Positions 41,471-49,722 are shown, counted from the stretch's first letter. The stretch is 64,000 bases of DNA from Mesorhizobium tianshanense (GCF_007830515.1 NZ_VLKT01000023.1:51019-115018), one strand, 5' to 3'. Notes: generated by a model from the sequence alone, not told the origin. A program made the numbers and translations.

Positions 41471-42998
41471 CTGGCGTAACCCAATATGTGCCCTCATGAT
41501 AATGGACCGCGCCCGAGTCTTTGAGCGCCTTTCGAACCCGCTGGAATCGAACCTTGAGCGTTTCCGGCTTATCGCCAGGGGATGCCGCATAGAACGCCTC
41601 GCGCCAGTCCTCCTCATCGATCGGGCTGCCCGTACCACGGCAAGCCTCGGTAAGGATTTGCAGCGCCTTGGCGTTGTGACCCTTCAAGGTAGTCACCAAG
41701 TGCTCGCCGGCACTGACGCCATCTGAAGGTATCACTACCGGTGCGAATGTAGGCTCGCCGTCTTCGTCGATGCCAACCTCGATGCTCTTCATCGTGAAGT
41801 GGCAGATTGTGCCCTCATCACCGTCATTGGCGCCGTCGCATTCCAATGTGTAGCCGCTGGCCGACTTCTTCACCATGAATGACGCATCTACGGCGCCATC
41901 AAGGTCGATAGCACCTTTACCGCGGTCACCACTCCACCCCGTGTGGTGGATAACTGTGACGTGTGCTCCGGTCTTTTCCGACAGTCTGTCGCAGGACCGA
42001 ACGAACTTCGCCATGTCTTTCGACTGGTGCTGGTCGCCGGGTCCGAAGGTACGCGTAAGCGTGTCGATGATGATCCATACGCACGACTCGTCGCAGGCTT
42101 TCGCCGCAGCATTGATGACTGTCGCCAGGGCGTCAGCGTCAGCCAGCCCGGTGGTGAGATCGATCATTCCGCCAAGCACCAAGAGAGGCACGTCCTTGAC
42201 GCCGTGCTCCTTGCGGAAGGCCATCATTCGTCGTTCTGTGAGCGCTTGCCGCTCCGCAGCCACATAGATAACCAGACCCTGCTTCACCTTCCTGCCGTGC
42301 CACTCCCGGCCCGCAGCAACGTGACACGCGGCGTCAGTCATGATGACGGACTTGCCGCTACCTGGCATCCCGGAAACCATTGTGAATTCCCGAACGCCGA
42401 ACACGCCCTTGATGATTGTCTCTTTCGTGATGCGGCCTGCGATGTCGTCAAACCAAGTCATCCTAAATCGGGATTTTGGCTTGTTGTCGTTGGCAACTAC
42501 GGGCGGATCTTTTGGCTTGTCGGGCTTCGTTTGGCGGGCTTTCAACGGCTCGTCGTCAATAAGGGCTTCCATGATGAGATGGCGCGCAATCAGGCAATCC
42601 TCACCATCAATCTGCTTCACCTCGGGCGTTCCCTCGCGCCACAGTGTGATGATTGAAACATCGTCGCCATAGCCCAAGCCGTAGTCGAGAAATTTGGCAA
42701 AGCTGTCCGTCAAAACGCCGAGCCGCGGGATGTCCTCCACTTCAATTTCTGACCAGTGGTGGCCCGCTAATTTGGTGAGGGTGTCGCGGGTGGTGCCTGG
42801 CCAATCTGGCTGGCCGTCGACAAACGGCACCAGAACCATGTCGCCGTGCAGATTTTCAGCATAGTATTTCGCGCATTCAAGCGCGTGCTCACGCGGATCA
42901 ACGCTGATAAGGCCGACTGCGGGCGGCGCATCGTCACCCTCGCCAAAACCGGCCGGCAGGGTGAAGGGCTGCATTTCATATGAATTAAGATGCGTCAT
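41424..42998 (-). CDS. RepA-like AAA (RecA-fold) helicase/ATPase
   Basis: 524 aa. A central RecA-type ATPase has Walker A GMPGSGKS (210-217), Walker B VWIIIDTLTRTF (~307-318) and a sensor-like AHVTVIHHTG. This matches the AAA_25/RepA-type helicases of mobile elements. A winged C-terminal part (IDEEDWREAFYAASPGDKPE, VRKALKDSGAVHYHEG) follows. The final ~15 residues (GTDGTCSATVPCSV) are encoded by iterons. No primase motif seen. Overlaps the upstream small gene by 14 bp. Confidence 0.85.
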   Translation of the reverse strand: MTHLNSYEMQPFTLPAGFGEGDDAPPAVGLISVDPREHALECAKYYAENLHGDMVLVPFVDGQPDWPGTTRDTLTKLAGHHWSEIEVEDIPRLGVLTDSFAKFLDYGLGYGDDVSIITLWREGTPEVKQIDGEDCLIARHLIMEALIDDEPLKARQTKPDKPKDPPVVANDNKPKSRFRMTWFDDIAGRITKETIIKGVFGVREFTMVSGMPGSGKSVIMTDAACHVAAGREWHGRKVKQGLVIYVAAERQALTERRMMAFRKEHGVKDVPLLVLGGMIDLTTGLADADALATVINAAAKACDESCVWIIIDTLTRTFGPGDQHQSKDMAKFVRSCDRLSEKTGAHVTVIHHTGWSGDRGKGAIDLDGAVDASFMVKKSASGYTLECDGANDGDEGTICHFTMKSIEVGIDEDGEPTFAPVVIPSDGVSAGEHLVTTLKGHNAKALQILTEACRGTGSPIDEEDWREAFYAASPGDKPETLKVRFQRVRKALKDSGAVHYHEGTYWVTPDGTDGTCSATVPCSV

Positions 42999-43233
42999 TG
43001 GCTGCGCGGCCTCCGCTCAATGCCGCGGCTGCTGCCTGGCTGATACGCTCGGCAAGAATCGGATGGAACGTCGCGGCGTGTTTGCCGCAGGCGTTTGGCG
43101 CTATTGTGCGCAGCTTTCCGTCCGTATTCCTGCGAAGCATCAAGTTATAGATTCGCAAATGCTCACCGATTTCGAGATCGAAATAGGCGAGGGTCTTCGA
43201 TCCGGCTGCAGGCCGGACAGCTATGATTCTCAA
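42985..43233 (-). CDS. Small conserved protein before the helicase
   Basis: 82 aa from a TTG start (GGGAA upstream). MRIIAVRPAAGSKTLAYFDL then LRIYNLMLRRNTDGKLRTIA and FHPILAERISQAAAAAL. Small genes of this pattern often sit directly before AAA helicase genes in rhizobial prophages (memory, not checked). Function unknown. Confidence 0.7.
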   Translation of the reverse strand: MRIIAVRPAAGSKTLAYFDLEIGEHLRIYNLMLRRNTDGKLRTIAPNACGKHAATFHPILAERISQAAAAALSGGRAANDAS

Positions 43234-43383
43234 TTGCTTGTTCCCGTTTTCAAAATCCGCCTGAGGGCGGCAGTAACTGGCCGCTGAGCGCGGCTCTGAT
43301 TGTCATGGCGTTCGGACGGCGATACGTGGAGAAGTCATGCGAGCGACGCGATACGTGCCACTAATCGGCGGCCACACAGGCGA

Positions 43384-43749
43384 ATGGCGCGTCTGTTCCC
43401 GGATGTCCCCGGCGCCGCCGCCGGTGGGCTGACAGCGGCTGACGCGCTGCGTGACGGCTTCGACGCAGTTGCGGCCTGGCTTGAAGACATCCCTGTTCCG
43501 GATCCGCGCACCGTTGATGAGTTGCTCAGCGACCCGGAGGTGAAGGCACGATTAGCGGACGGTGCAATAGTCCTCCCTCTTTGCTTATCGCTGCCTGGAC
43601 GGCCGATGGGCTTGGTCATGCTGCCGCCCTCGCTGCGATGCGCTCGTCAATCCAGTTGCGCACCTCTGTGGCGACGAAGGCCACCCTTTTTTCGCCCAGC
43701 GACACGGCTGCCGGGAAGCGCCCCTCAGCACGATATCGATTCAACATAG
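43384..43749 (+). CDS. Possible protein opposite alpA (uncertain)
   Basis: The part encoded by 43384-43610 reads like protein: GLTAADALRDGFDAVAAWLE, DIPVPDPRTVDELLSDPEVK. The end lies antisense to alpA and looks poor. A minus-strand ORF (43335-43619) with an ATGA overlap to alpA is low-complexity Ser/Ala and seems a shadow. One of the two is probably a degraded gene. Confidence 0.3.
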   Translation: MARLFPDVPGAAAGGLTAADALRDGFDAVAAWLEDIPVPDPRTVDELLSDPEVKARLADGAIVLPLCLSLPGRPMGLVMLPPSLRCARQSSCAPLWRRRPPFFRPATRLPGSAPQHDIDST

Positions 43750-43828
43750 AGCGGGACAAACTCGTCATGCGCGCGGCGTCGTTGAGCGACACCAAAACTG
43801 CGATGCCATTATCGTTGTCGTGTTGCAT
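43616..43828 (-). CDS. AlpA-family transcriptional regulator
   Basis: A 70-aa winged-helix MerR-like protein: LVSLNDAARMTSLSRSMLNR, YRAEGRFPAAVSLGEKRVAF, EVRNWIDERIAARA. This is the AlpA/excisionase pattern. In P4-like satellites and PICIs AlpA activates excision or the replication operon. It sits between the integrase and the replication genes. Confidence 0.88.
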   Translation of the reverse strand: MQHDNDNGIAVLVSLNDAARMTSLSRSMLNRYRAEGRFPAAVSLGEKRVAFVATEVRNWIDERIAARAAA

Positions 43829-44085
43829 AAACCCTCCTAGCGGCCAGACGGAATCCGGGCGCGTTTTTGTGGCGTTGATTGGAAGCGTGGGTGGGTTTTA
43901 TGAGTCGCCCTGCGGGGCAGACTGGCGGCATCACCGCCCGACCTGTGTAAAGCGCATGGACGACAATGCCGTCCTTGATGCACACTATAGATTGTTTAAC
44001 GGGCGAAAATCCTAGTCTGGTCCGCACCATTTGCGACGATTAATAATTTCGTGAGAGTATGTTTGTTGCATTTCTGCAACCACTC
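43829..44085. other. Gap between alpA and integrase
   Basis: No gene. AT-rich from 43980 to 44070, probably the alpA promoter. A GTTGCA/TGCAAC hairpin (44065-44080) lies right after the integrase stop and may end its transcript. Confidence 0.45.
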
Positions 44086-45348
44086 TTATTTCCCGCCGGA
44101 ACAATACTCCGCCCAATCCGCCGCAAGCTGGCGGCGCTTTTCCAGCCCATCCCCGCGCGAATAGGCGCGCTCCGTGGCATCGCCGACTGCATGCGCAAGC
44201 GCCATTTCGGCAAGCTCACGCGGGTGGTCCGAAATCTCTTTCGCCCAATCGCGGAACGTGGAGCGAAACCCGTGAACGGTAGCGACTTTCGGCTTGCCGT
44301 CGTCGTCTATTTGTTCCGGATCAATCCAACCCTCGCGGCCCGCCTTCAGTTCGGCTGCGTGCATGCGCTTGACTACAGCCGCCAGCGTCATGTCGGACAA
44401 CTCCCCGCCCCGCACAGCTGGGAATACAAGCTTGTTGTTCTCGAACCGCGGTGTCGCTTTGAGTAGTTTTGTCGCGGCATCCGAAAGCGCAACGCGGTGC
44501 GCCTTTCCAGCCTTCATTTTCTTTGCCGGGATGACCCACATGGCCGCGTCCAAGTCTATCTCGTCCCAAGTCGCGCCACGCACCTCGCCGCTCCGCGTCG
44601 CCGTTAGAATGGTGAACTCCAACGCACGCGCGCCCATGCCGTCGATGCCGCGCAGTTTCCTCATGAACCCTGGCGCACGACTGTACGGCAACGCCGGATG
44701 ATTATTGGTCTTACTCAGTGCGTCCGGCTTGTGCAGAACGTGTTCAAGATTGCCTCGCCATGTAGCAGGGTTTTCGCCACTACGAAGGCCCTCGACCTTA
44801 GCGGAATCAAGCACGCGCTCGACGCGCTCGCGCAGCTTCTCGGCTGTTTCCTGTTTTGTGCCCCACAACGGACGGATGATAGACAACACGTCCTGCACAC
44901 CGATATCTGTCAGTGTCTTTGAGCGCAGCGGGGCGGCGTGGTTTGTCAGTGTATTGCGCCAACCGGCTTCAGTCTTGGCGCCCCGCCACCGGCCAGCCTT
45001 AACTGCCGCGTCAATGTAGGCGTCGGCATAGTCGCCGAATGTCTTCTCTGCTGCGGCGGCTTTGGCTTCCTCTATGGCGCCAGCGCCGCGCCTGTACTCG
45101 ACCGGATCGAGACCCTGTCGTAACAGGGAACGTGCGTCCTCAGCCTTCTGTCGGGCCTCCGCTAAGCCAACCGTGTGGAGCGGGCCGATCCCCATCTCTC
45201 GACGCTTGCCGCTGAAGCGATAGTCGAGAATCCAGTACCGGCCCTTTCCCTTAGTAACGAGCCACAGGCCGCCGCCGTCACGCAATTTGGGCTTGCGGCT
45301 GGCTTCGATTTTCTTGACTGTTAGAGCGTTGAGAGTATGGCTCCCCAT
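44086..45348 (-). CDS. int: P4-type tyrosine integrase
   Basis: 420 aa: N-terminal DUF4102 arm-DNA-binding domain (LRDGGGLWLVTKGKGRYWIL, RREMGIGPLHTVGLAEAR), a core-binding domain, and the catalytic domain with Arg252 (TATRSGEVRGATWDEID), His359/Arg362 (HGFRSTFRDWA), His386 (LAHAVG) and Tyr396 (ERAYSRGD). The full catalytic set is present, so it is probably active. It lies 155 bp from attR. Confidence 0.95.
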   Translation of the reverse strand: MGSHTLNALTVKKIEASRKPKLRDGGGLWLVTKGKGRYWILDYRFSGKRREMGIGPLHTVGLAEARQKAEDARSLLRQGLDPVEYRRGAGAIEEAKAAAAEKTFGDYADAYIDAAVKAGRWRGAKTEAGWRNTLTNHAAPLRSKTLTDIGVQDVLSIIRPLWGTKQETAEKLRERVERVLDSAKVEGLRSGENPATWRGNLEHVLHKPDALSKTNNHPALPYSRAPGFMRKLRGIDGMGARALEFTILTATRSGEVRGATWDEIDLDAAMWVIPAKKMKAGKAHRVALSDAATKLLKATPRFENNKLVFPAVRGGELSDMTLAAVVKRMHAAELKAGREGWIDPEQIDDDGKPKVATVHGFRSTFRDWAKEISDHPRELAEMALAHAVGDATERAYSRGDGLEKRRQLAADWAEYCSGGK

Positions 45349-45355
45349 TTCGTCT

Positions 45356-45375
45356 TCCCCGCTTTTTCCCCGCTA
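45356..45375. repeat. Right putative integrase arm-type sites
   Basis: TCCCCGCTTT (45356-45365) followed by TCCCCGCT (45367-45374), upstream of the integrase and inside attR. They match the left-end decamers in sequence, orientation and spacing (11 versus 13 bp). Confidence 0.5.
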
Positions 45376-45502
45376 TTGGGTGGTGCGCTAGCAGTAGACG
45401 ATATGGTTGGGCCTCGCAAGGAATTCCTGCATTTGGAGGCAGTTTCAAGCACTTGCGAGGGTAGTCCCCGAATGACATGGACGACAATGTCGCCGCGAAG
45501 GC

Positions 45503-45519
45503 TCCGGCCCGGGGAGCCA
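45503..45519. repeat. Attachment core attR (17 bp)
   Basis: TCCGGCCCGGGGAGCCA, identical to 29284-29300, the tRNA-Asn 3' end. It marks the right boundary of the element. Confidence 0.92.
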
Positions 45520-45597
45520 ACGCATTCAAGCACTCAGCTAAACTCTCTCAGTGGCCGAATTGGCCGCACGAGCGCCAGGGCAACATTTGGGCAACAG

Positions 45598-45990
45598 ATG
45601 ACGTCGCTTGCTGAGTCGTACGAAATCATTGGCCGGATTCTCGCCAAGACTATTCTTGGCGGACTGCGAAGGCAGGAACTAGAGGCCAAGGATGTTATGC
45701 CCGATGCGAACACCGAAAAGCGCTACCACTTTGCCGATGTAGTCAGTTGGTTGCACGCTGAGGGGCTTATCATAAGCCAAGGGGCCTACGTAGGCGGCGG
45801 CTATTTGGGCGTCCAACTTACGTCCAAAGGCATCGCTGCTATCGAAACAGGGACCTTTAACGGTGCTTCAGGCTCGATCCGGCAAGCGGTTGAGGCGAAA
45901 CCGGAAGGATCTCTTGGCGCGGAAACGTATGGCAAGATAGGCAGCTTTGTTGGCGGCCTGCTCGGCGGCTTCGCACAGTCCGCGCAATGA
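45598..45990 (+). CDS. Hypothetical protein with winged-helix character
   Basis: 130 aa, MTSLAESYEIIGRILAKTIL; the middle (KRYHFADVVSWLHAEGLIIS then GVQLTSKGIAAIE) resembles a winged helix with its LTxKG turn. A Gly-rich tail (GKIGSFVGGLLGGFAQSAQ) ends it. First gene to the right of attR. Not recognised. Confidence 0.65.
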   Translation: MTSLAESYEIIGRILAKTILGGLRRQELEAKDVMPDANTEKRYHFADVVSWLHAEGLIISQGAYVGGGYLGVQLTSKGIAAIETGTFNGASGSIRQAVEAKPEGSLGAETYGKIGSFVGGLLGGFAQSAQ

Positions 45991-46036
45991 GAAAGCTCGG
46001 GCCACCCATGAGGCGGCCGACTCTTGCAGAGGTACT

Positions 46037-46465
46037 ATGAGAGAGAGGCGCCCCTTCTCCCGTGTGTTTACAGTCACCAAGCAGGAGGCTGCTGCTCAAC
46101 AGATTGAGGCGGCAATCACCGCTTTCCATGCCGGGCAATTTGCGGTCACCATCACCCTGGCTGGAGCGGCCGAAGATATGGCACCCGGCAAAGCGAACGG
46201 CCTTTGGGCGGGCATTCGAGACAATCCGAATCGTCCAGTCGCGGCAGACAAGGACTGGATAAGGCGTCTAAATGAGACGCGCGATTGGCACAAGCATAAC
46301 AGACCCGAAGAAACCAGGGCGTTGGTCGCCTTCGAAGCTGGCTTGTTCATCCTGCGGGCAATGGACAAGTGGGAACCATGGACGCCGGCCATGATCGCCT
46401 TCAAGGATCTATGGCTCTCCTCACCTAAACTGATGCGTGCTGAGGACTATTCGCCCGAGCAGTGA
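46037..46465 (+). CDS. Conserved hypothetical protein
   Basis: 142 aa from ATG 46037 with AGAGG upstream. TVTKQEAAAQQIEAAITAFH, ITLAGAAEDMAPGKANGLWA and RRLNETRDWHKHNRPEETRA resemble a widespread hypothetical family with a helical '-LAGAA- ... -FKHA-' pattern. Function unknown. Confidence 0.65.
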   Translation: MRERRPFSRVFTVTKQEAAAQQIEAAITAFHAGQFAVTITLAGAAEDMAPGKANGLWAGIRDNPNRPVAADKDWIRRLNETRDWHKHNRPEETRALVAFEAGLFILRAMDKWEPWTPAMIAFKDLWLSSPKLMRAEDYSPEQ

Positions 46466-46485
46466 AAAGCCCGCCACACGCCCGC

Positions 46486-46554
46486 GAAGCGGCCGGCGTC
46501 GAATTCATCCCCGAGAACGGTGGCGGTGCTGGTGTGAGGCTCAGGAGGGCTTAG
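46486..46554 (+). pseudogene. C-terminal shred of the XRE-type HTH gene
   Basis: Encodes EAAGVEFIPENGGGAGVRLR and a stop, matching the end of the HTH domain of 30969-31253. There is no start and the recognition helix is missing. It shows that a copy of the element's regulator once lay here. Confidence 0.8.
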
Positions 46555-46580
46555 GCTCAGGAGGGCTTAGGCTCAGGAGG
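46537..46580. repeat. Tandem 16-bp repeat
   Basis: AGGCTCAGGAGGGCTT repeated 2.75 times. The first unit carries the stop of the HTH remnant, and the array continues into the C-terminal codons of the opposing small gene. Confidence 0.85.
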
Positions 46581-46799
46581 CGGCGCGTCCGGGTCTGGGC
46601 AATCAAGGTTTGACAATTGCCCACACGGAGAGACCCGATCGCCAACGCCGCCATAACGTTCCACGAGTTTGGCGAATCCGTAGGCGAAGGCGAAAAGAAG
46701 CGCCAGGACAACCACTATTCGGACGGCCATGGGGGATTGTAGCAGGGTCCCGCATAGAATTGAGCATACCGCAAATTGCAGAACCCTCGATGCGATCAT
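46557..46799 (-). CDS. Small membrane protein with Pro-rich tail
   Basis: Up to 80 aa (alternative ATG at 46730). Hydrophobic segments around VLQFAVCSILCGTLL and VRIVVVLALLFAFAYGFAKL, then a short polar part with two Cys and PPPEPKPS. Its end is encoded by the 16-bp tandem repeat. Unknown family. Confidence 0.45.
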   Translation of the reverse strand: MIASRVLQFAVCSILCGTLLQSPMAVRIVVVLALLFAFAYGFAKLVERYGGVGDRVSPCGQLSNLDCPDPDAPPPEPKPS

Positions 46800-46910
46800 C
46801 CGTTTACTGCCCAGCCCCCGTGTGTGCGGGGGCGAATGCTTGCGCGCGCCACGGTTGCGGCAGTCTTCTGTGGTCCGGGGAGGATACAATGAACTACGTG
46901 TATTGCTCGC

Positions 46911-47203
46911 ATGTCGGTTGCTGCGTTGGCGCTTGGCGTCACCTCGCTCGTGTCGTCCAATGCCGACGCTGACTCGGTTGCTTTCGATACTGGCTACCAG
47001 AGGCAGCGTATTTGCTGTGCCCTGATGTGGTCATTTATAACGATGCCGGCTTTGGGAAGTTCATGGACCAGGACAGAAAGTACATTAAGGCTCGCGAGTA
47101 CGAGCGTGGCTTTGCCTCTTTAAAAGCCGGGCTAAAGCCTGACCCTAGCAAAGTGTGCTTCGCGGCCGCCCGTGCCAGCGGTTGGTGGACCAGGCCTCGC
47201 TGA
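46911..47203 (+). pseudogene. Possible frameshifted small exported protein
   Basis: A signal-peptide-like start (MSVAALALGVTSLVSSNADA) from 46911 gives way near 47005 to a second frame (CPDVVIYNDAGFGKFMDQDR, KYIKAREYERGFASLKAG) ending at 47203. Joining them needs one shift. The second part alone could start at TTG 47012. Confidence 0.4.
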
Positions 47204-47215
47204 CAGCGACACCTA

Positions 47216-47473
47216 ATGACTGATCAGGCGGAAAAATTGTTCATTGTCCCGGTCACGGCGCTGGTAGCGACTCTTCTAGCTGCGGAACGGGAAAAAGGCG
47301 CGCCCCTAACAGAAGGAGAAGTCCTTCAGATCAGAGATCAGGCTCCGTCCATCGCGATGCCCGCGCATGCATATCGGGCAGTCATAAAAGTTTGGGGCTA
47401 CGACGACATTGATCCTGAGAACGTGTGGGGCGAATGGCAGTTGGCGCGCAAGTCGCTTGAGGCAGAGAACTAG
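47216..47473 (+). CDS. Small hypothetical protein
   Basis: 85 aa, MTDQAEKLFIVPVTALVATL then EGEVLQIRDQAPSIAMPAHA and DDIDPENVWGEWQLARKS. Reads as a folded helical protein. No clear ribosome-binding site. Not recognised. Confidence 0.55.
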   Translation: MTDQAEKLFIVPVTALVATLLAAEREKGAPLTEGEVLQIRDQAPSIAMPAHAYRAVIKVWGYDDIDPENVWGEWQLARKSLEAEN

Positions 47474-48408
47474 CCCAAACTGAAGCGACAACATTCCGAT
47501 GAGCGATGAGTTGATCCGCCTTCCCGGTGCAATGGAGCAGTCAAGCGTGGCACGGTTCTTGCCCCCACGGCTTCAGACATGCCGGGCGCAATAAACACGC
47601 TGTTCCATGTCGATACCGGCCTGTGAGGTTGGGACAAATGATGTCGCGTAAGCTTCTGTTCGGCCTTCCCGTAGCGTTCTTGGCCGCGGACGTGGGAGTA
47701 GCCCTCTGGTCGTCCGAGACCTCATGGGGATTTCTGACTGCGACCCAATCCGATTCGGTCTTTTGTTCAAGCGGTCTATCAGCAGAGACCGCATCGGCGT
47801 CGACGTCGCGGACTCTGCCATCATGTCCGACGGCCGTCACAAGGCCATAAGGAGCGCCTCGATGGCCGCGAGACTGTGGATAGCCCCGACAAAAATCGGA
47901 AATGAACCGCCTCCTGCAGCGGCGTCTTGCAGAGACTGTGTCATGGAACGTTGGGCTTTGATCACTCGGTTGGCATCAGCCTTTCGCGAATTCGTTGCCC
48001 CGCGCTACCGTCCAGAGCTTTACTATATGCGCGGCCCCGGGCCAGCCACCGCGCGCCGCGTGAGCGCGCACTGGCCCGCAGAGCATTCAGATCTTCCAGT
48101 CACTCCAACCTTGAAGTCAAACGCTCCGCTCCTGGTGCTTACTAGTCGGTCGTGGCTTAATACGAGAAACCGCGTTCAGTAAGATTACCGGCATGCCACC
48201 CGAGATTGTTAGTCTAATCGAAGAGCCATATCTGCTTATCGTCGTTCTCTTGGTCGGCGCTTTTGACGGCGAAGCTGGCATCATCGAAAACAACGAGATG
48301 TAGGCGCGACTGCGGAGTGTATCATTTTAATACAATCCTCGATTGGTAGACTCGCGCGTTTCACGGGCGGTTAATTTCTGCATCAGGCCAAAGGGGCAAG
48401 GCCGCGAT
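47474..48408. other. 935-bp stretch without a supported gene
   Basis: Several short frames overlap but none shows consistent coding character. A possible short exported ORF starts at 47641 (MSRKLLFGLPVAFLAADVGV). A shred of the HTH gene lies at 48265-48303. The stretch looks like decayed accessory DNA. Confidence 0.5.
48265..48303 (+). pseudogene. Last 13 codons of the XRE-type HTH gene
   Basis: Encodes DGEAGIIENNEM plus stop; 38 of 39 bases match 31215-31253. No other part of the gene is attached. A second separate shred lies at 46486-46554. Confidence 0.85.
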
Positions 48409-48448
48409 GGAGGAACAACGATGTCTGTGGAGGAACAACGATGTCTGT
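48409..48448 (+). repeat. Perfect 20-bp tandem duplication of a ribosome-binding site and start codon
   Basis: GGAGGAACAACGATGTCTGT occurs twice head to tail. Each copy holds a GGAGG site and an ATG. The first ATG opens a 22-codon frame; the second opens the small basic gene. Confidence 0.9.
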
Positions 48449-48644
48449 GCAAAAAAAAGACTATCGAACGAACAGAGCCGATTATGTGATTGCCGCGCAG
48501 CACGGCCGACCGACCGATGGCGATCGCGATGAACTGCTGGCAAGAAAAAAGAAATCCCTGTGGCTAAAAGATCGGCGATCCGCCAAATTGGCCGAAAACC
48601 CGTCGGACAGCTCGCCAGGACCGAATACCAGAAAGCGCAGTTAG
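48441..48644 (+). CDS. Small basic protein, paralog of 31559-31765
   Basis: 67 aa: MSVQKKDYRTNRADYVIAAQ, LLARKKK, NTRKRS at the end. Very similar to the protein at 31559 over its whole length. It has a strong GGAGG site, itself duplicated. Function unknown. Confidence 0.62.
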   Translation: MSVQKKDYRTNRADYVIAAQHGRPTDGDRDELLARKKKSLWLKDRRSAKLAENPSDSSPGPNTRKRS

Positions 48645-48790
48645 CGAAACGGACGGCAGCGCATAGGTGCATCCGCGATCACGGAATTGCTCGAATCACC
48701 ATACTCGGTACTATCCAGCGGCAGCGGAGTCCCAATCCGCTAGGCCGGTGCCTATTCAAGCCCCCCGCCCAAACTGGTGCCGGCCGCCCT
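48441..48790. repeat. Duplicated module, copy B (partner 31559-31893)
   Basis: Gene plus 3' flank matches the copy inside the integrated element, with an additional ~15 bp just after the stop. Divergence is mostly scattered substitution. Confidence 0.85.
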
Positions 48791-48851
48791 TCCTTGCGAA
48801 TGTGGGTGAGCACATTCACTATCGCCCCTGTGTTTTCGGAGGAGCAATCCC

Positions 48852-48992
48852 TTGGCCAAACGAGACAAACCCGCCTCAGCGGAATGCAACGAAGCCCGGC
48901 CCACCACAGACCACAATAAAACCGAGCTGGCGGCGGCCTGGTGCGCTCTCTCTGCGCGCGCCGACGGCCGCAAAGGCGATTGCGATTTCTAG
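48852..48992 (+). CDS. Small ORF with a strong ribosome-binding site
   Basis: 46 codons from TTG, preceded by GGAGGAGC at ideal spacing. Product includes AKRDKPASAECNEARPTTDH and AAAWCALSARADGRKGDCDF. It directly follows duplicated module B. Real function unknown. Confidence 0.45.
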   Translation: MAKRDKPASAECNEARPTTDHNKTELAAAWCALSARADGRKGDCDF

Positions 48993-49156
48993 TACCGGGT
49001 CTTCGACCGGGCGCGGCACTAGGGCAACCCGAGCAGCCCCTTCGACATTGGCGCGAAATGCGGCTCCTCATAGTCCGCCGGTCGGCTGTTCAATACATTG
49101 AGCGCCCGCCGTATGTCCCGATGCAGTGGTCGATAACGCCCCAATGGCCATGAAAC

Positions 49157-49560
49157 GGCTTGAGCGCCAACTGCGCGTCACGCGGGTCGTACTTCAGTAA
49201 GCTGCCTGTCGCTCGATTTTAGCGAGGTGAAACTCGGAAATTTGTTCGTGGCGGCGAGCGCGCGGCAACCTGCTCTCCTTCGATGAGGACAAGATAGGAA
49301 TCTAATCCTCAAGCCGTCAAGGCCGCACTCGAACGCGCGCCACCCACACCCGTCTTAGGCATGGAGTCGGCTCCAGGCTCATCCGATTTGACGACCAGGG
49401 GCAACGGAGACGACAATTTTACTAAATTAGCAACCACGCATGGATATCCTATAACTAGGCCAGCCGGCGCCGCCCCCCGCCTAAAGGGCCCGCCGGTCAG
49501 GTCCGGCGGCCTCTCTTGATCCTTTGAGCGGCTGTCGGGCCGCCTCGAACTCGCTCAATG
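49157..49560. repeat. ~400-bp direct repeat, copy 1
   Basis: Matches 50281-50690 along its length with substitutions and small indels. Landmarks in both copies are TTGAGCGCCAACTGCGCG, TTCGTGGCGGCGAGCGCGCG and TTTTACTAAATTAGCAAC. The two copies flank a 720-bp segment with small ORFs. Confidence 0.88.
49194..49268 (-). pseudogene. Truncated copy of the 50036-50389 gene
   Basis: Reads PRARRHEQISEFHLAKIERQ and then stops after a one-base loss relative to the copy in the second repeat. It keeps a GAAGGAGAG site, but its start is TTG in place of ATG. Confidence 0.65.
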
Positions 49561-49575
49561 GAGGGCGCGGCCTTC

Positions 49576-49722
49576 ATGGTCCGGATTAGAACCAACAACC
49601 ACACCAGCGGCATCCTCTTTGGCGAGGCGCTATATCATTCCGATCTCGAGCACCCGCCTCCATCCTATGTGTCGCAATATGGGGTGCAACGCGATGAAAC
49701 GGTCAACCAAATACGACCCTAA
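49576..49722 (+). CDS. Possible 48-aa protein
   Basis: MVRIRTNNHTSGILFGEALY then HSDLEHPPPSYVSQYGVQRD. ATG 49576 with GGAGGG 10 bp upstream. It overlaps the next ORF by 29 bp. Too short to recognise. Confidence 0.4.
   Translation: MVRIRTNNHTSGILFGEALYHSDLEHPPPSYVSQYGVQRDETVNQIRP

Larger units (their letters stand above)
29301..45519. mobile_element. tRNA-Asn-integrated satellite-like or prophage-derived element
   Basis: Bounded by identical 17-bp cores, with a P4-type tyrosine integrase just inside the right end and repeated TCCCCGCTTT arm-like sites near both ends. Leftward functional order: integrase, AlpA, small protein, AAA helicase, iteron cluster, unknown genes, prohead protease, small terminase. 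I find no large terminase, portal, major capsid, sheath or tape-measure gene, so it cannot make particles alone. It is a candidate phage satellite; a prophage stripped by deletion is the alternative. The left third is cargo. Confidence 0.85.

Noticed and set aside
43335..43619. Minus-strand ORF overlapping the alpA stop
   Set aside because: Low-complexity Ser/Ala/Arg sequence with poor codon use despite the ATGA overlap.
45337..45597. N-terminal extension of the 45598 gene across attR
   Set aside because: It would run through the att site and integrase leader; the protein-like part starts at 45598.
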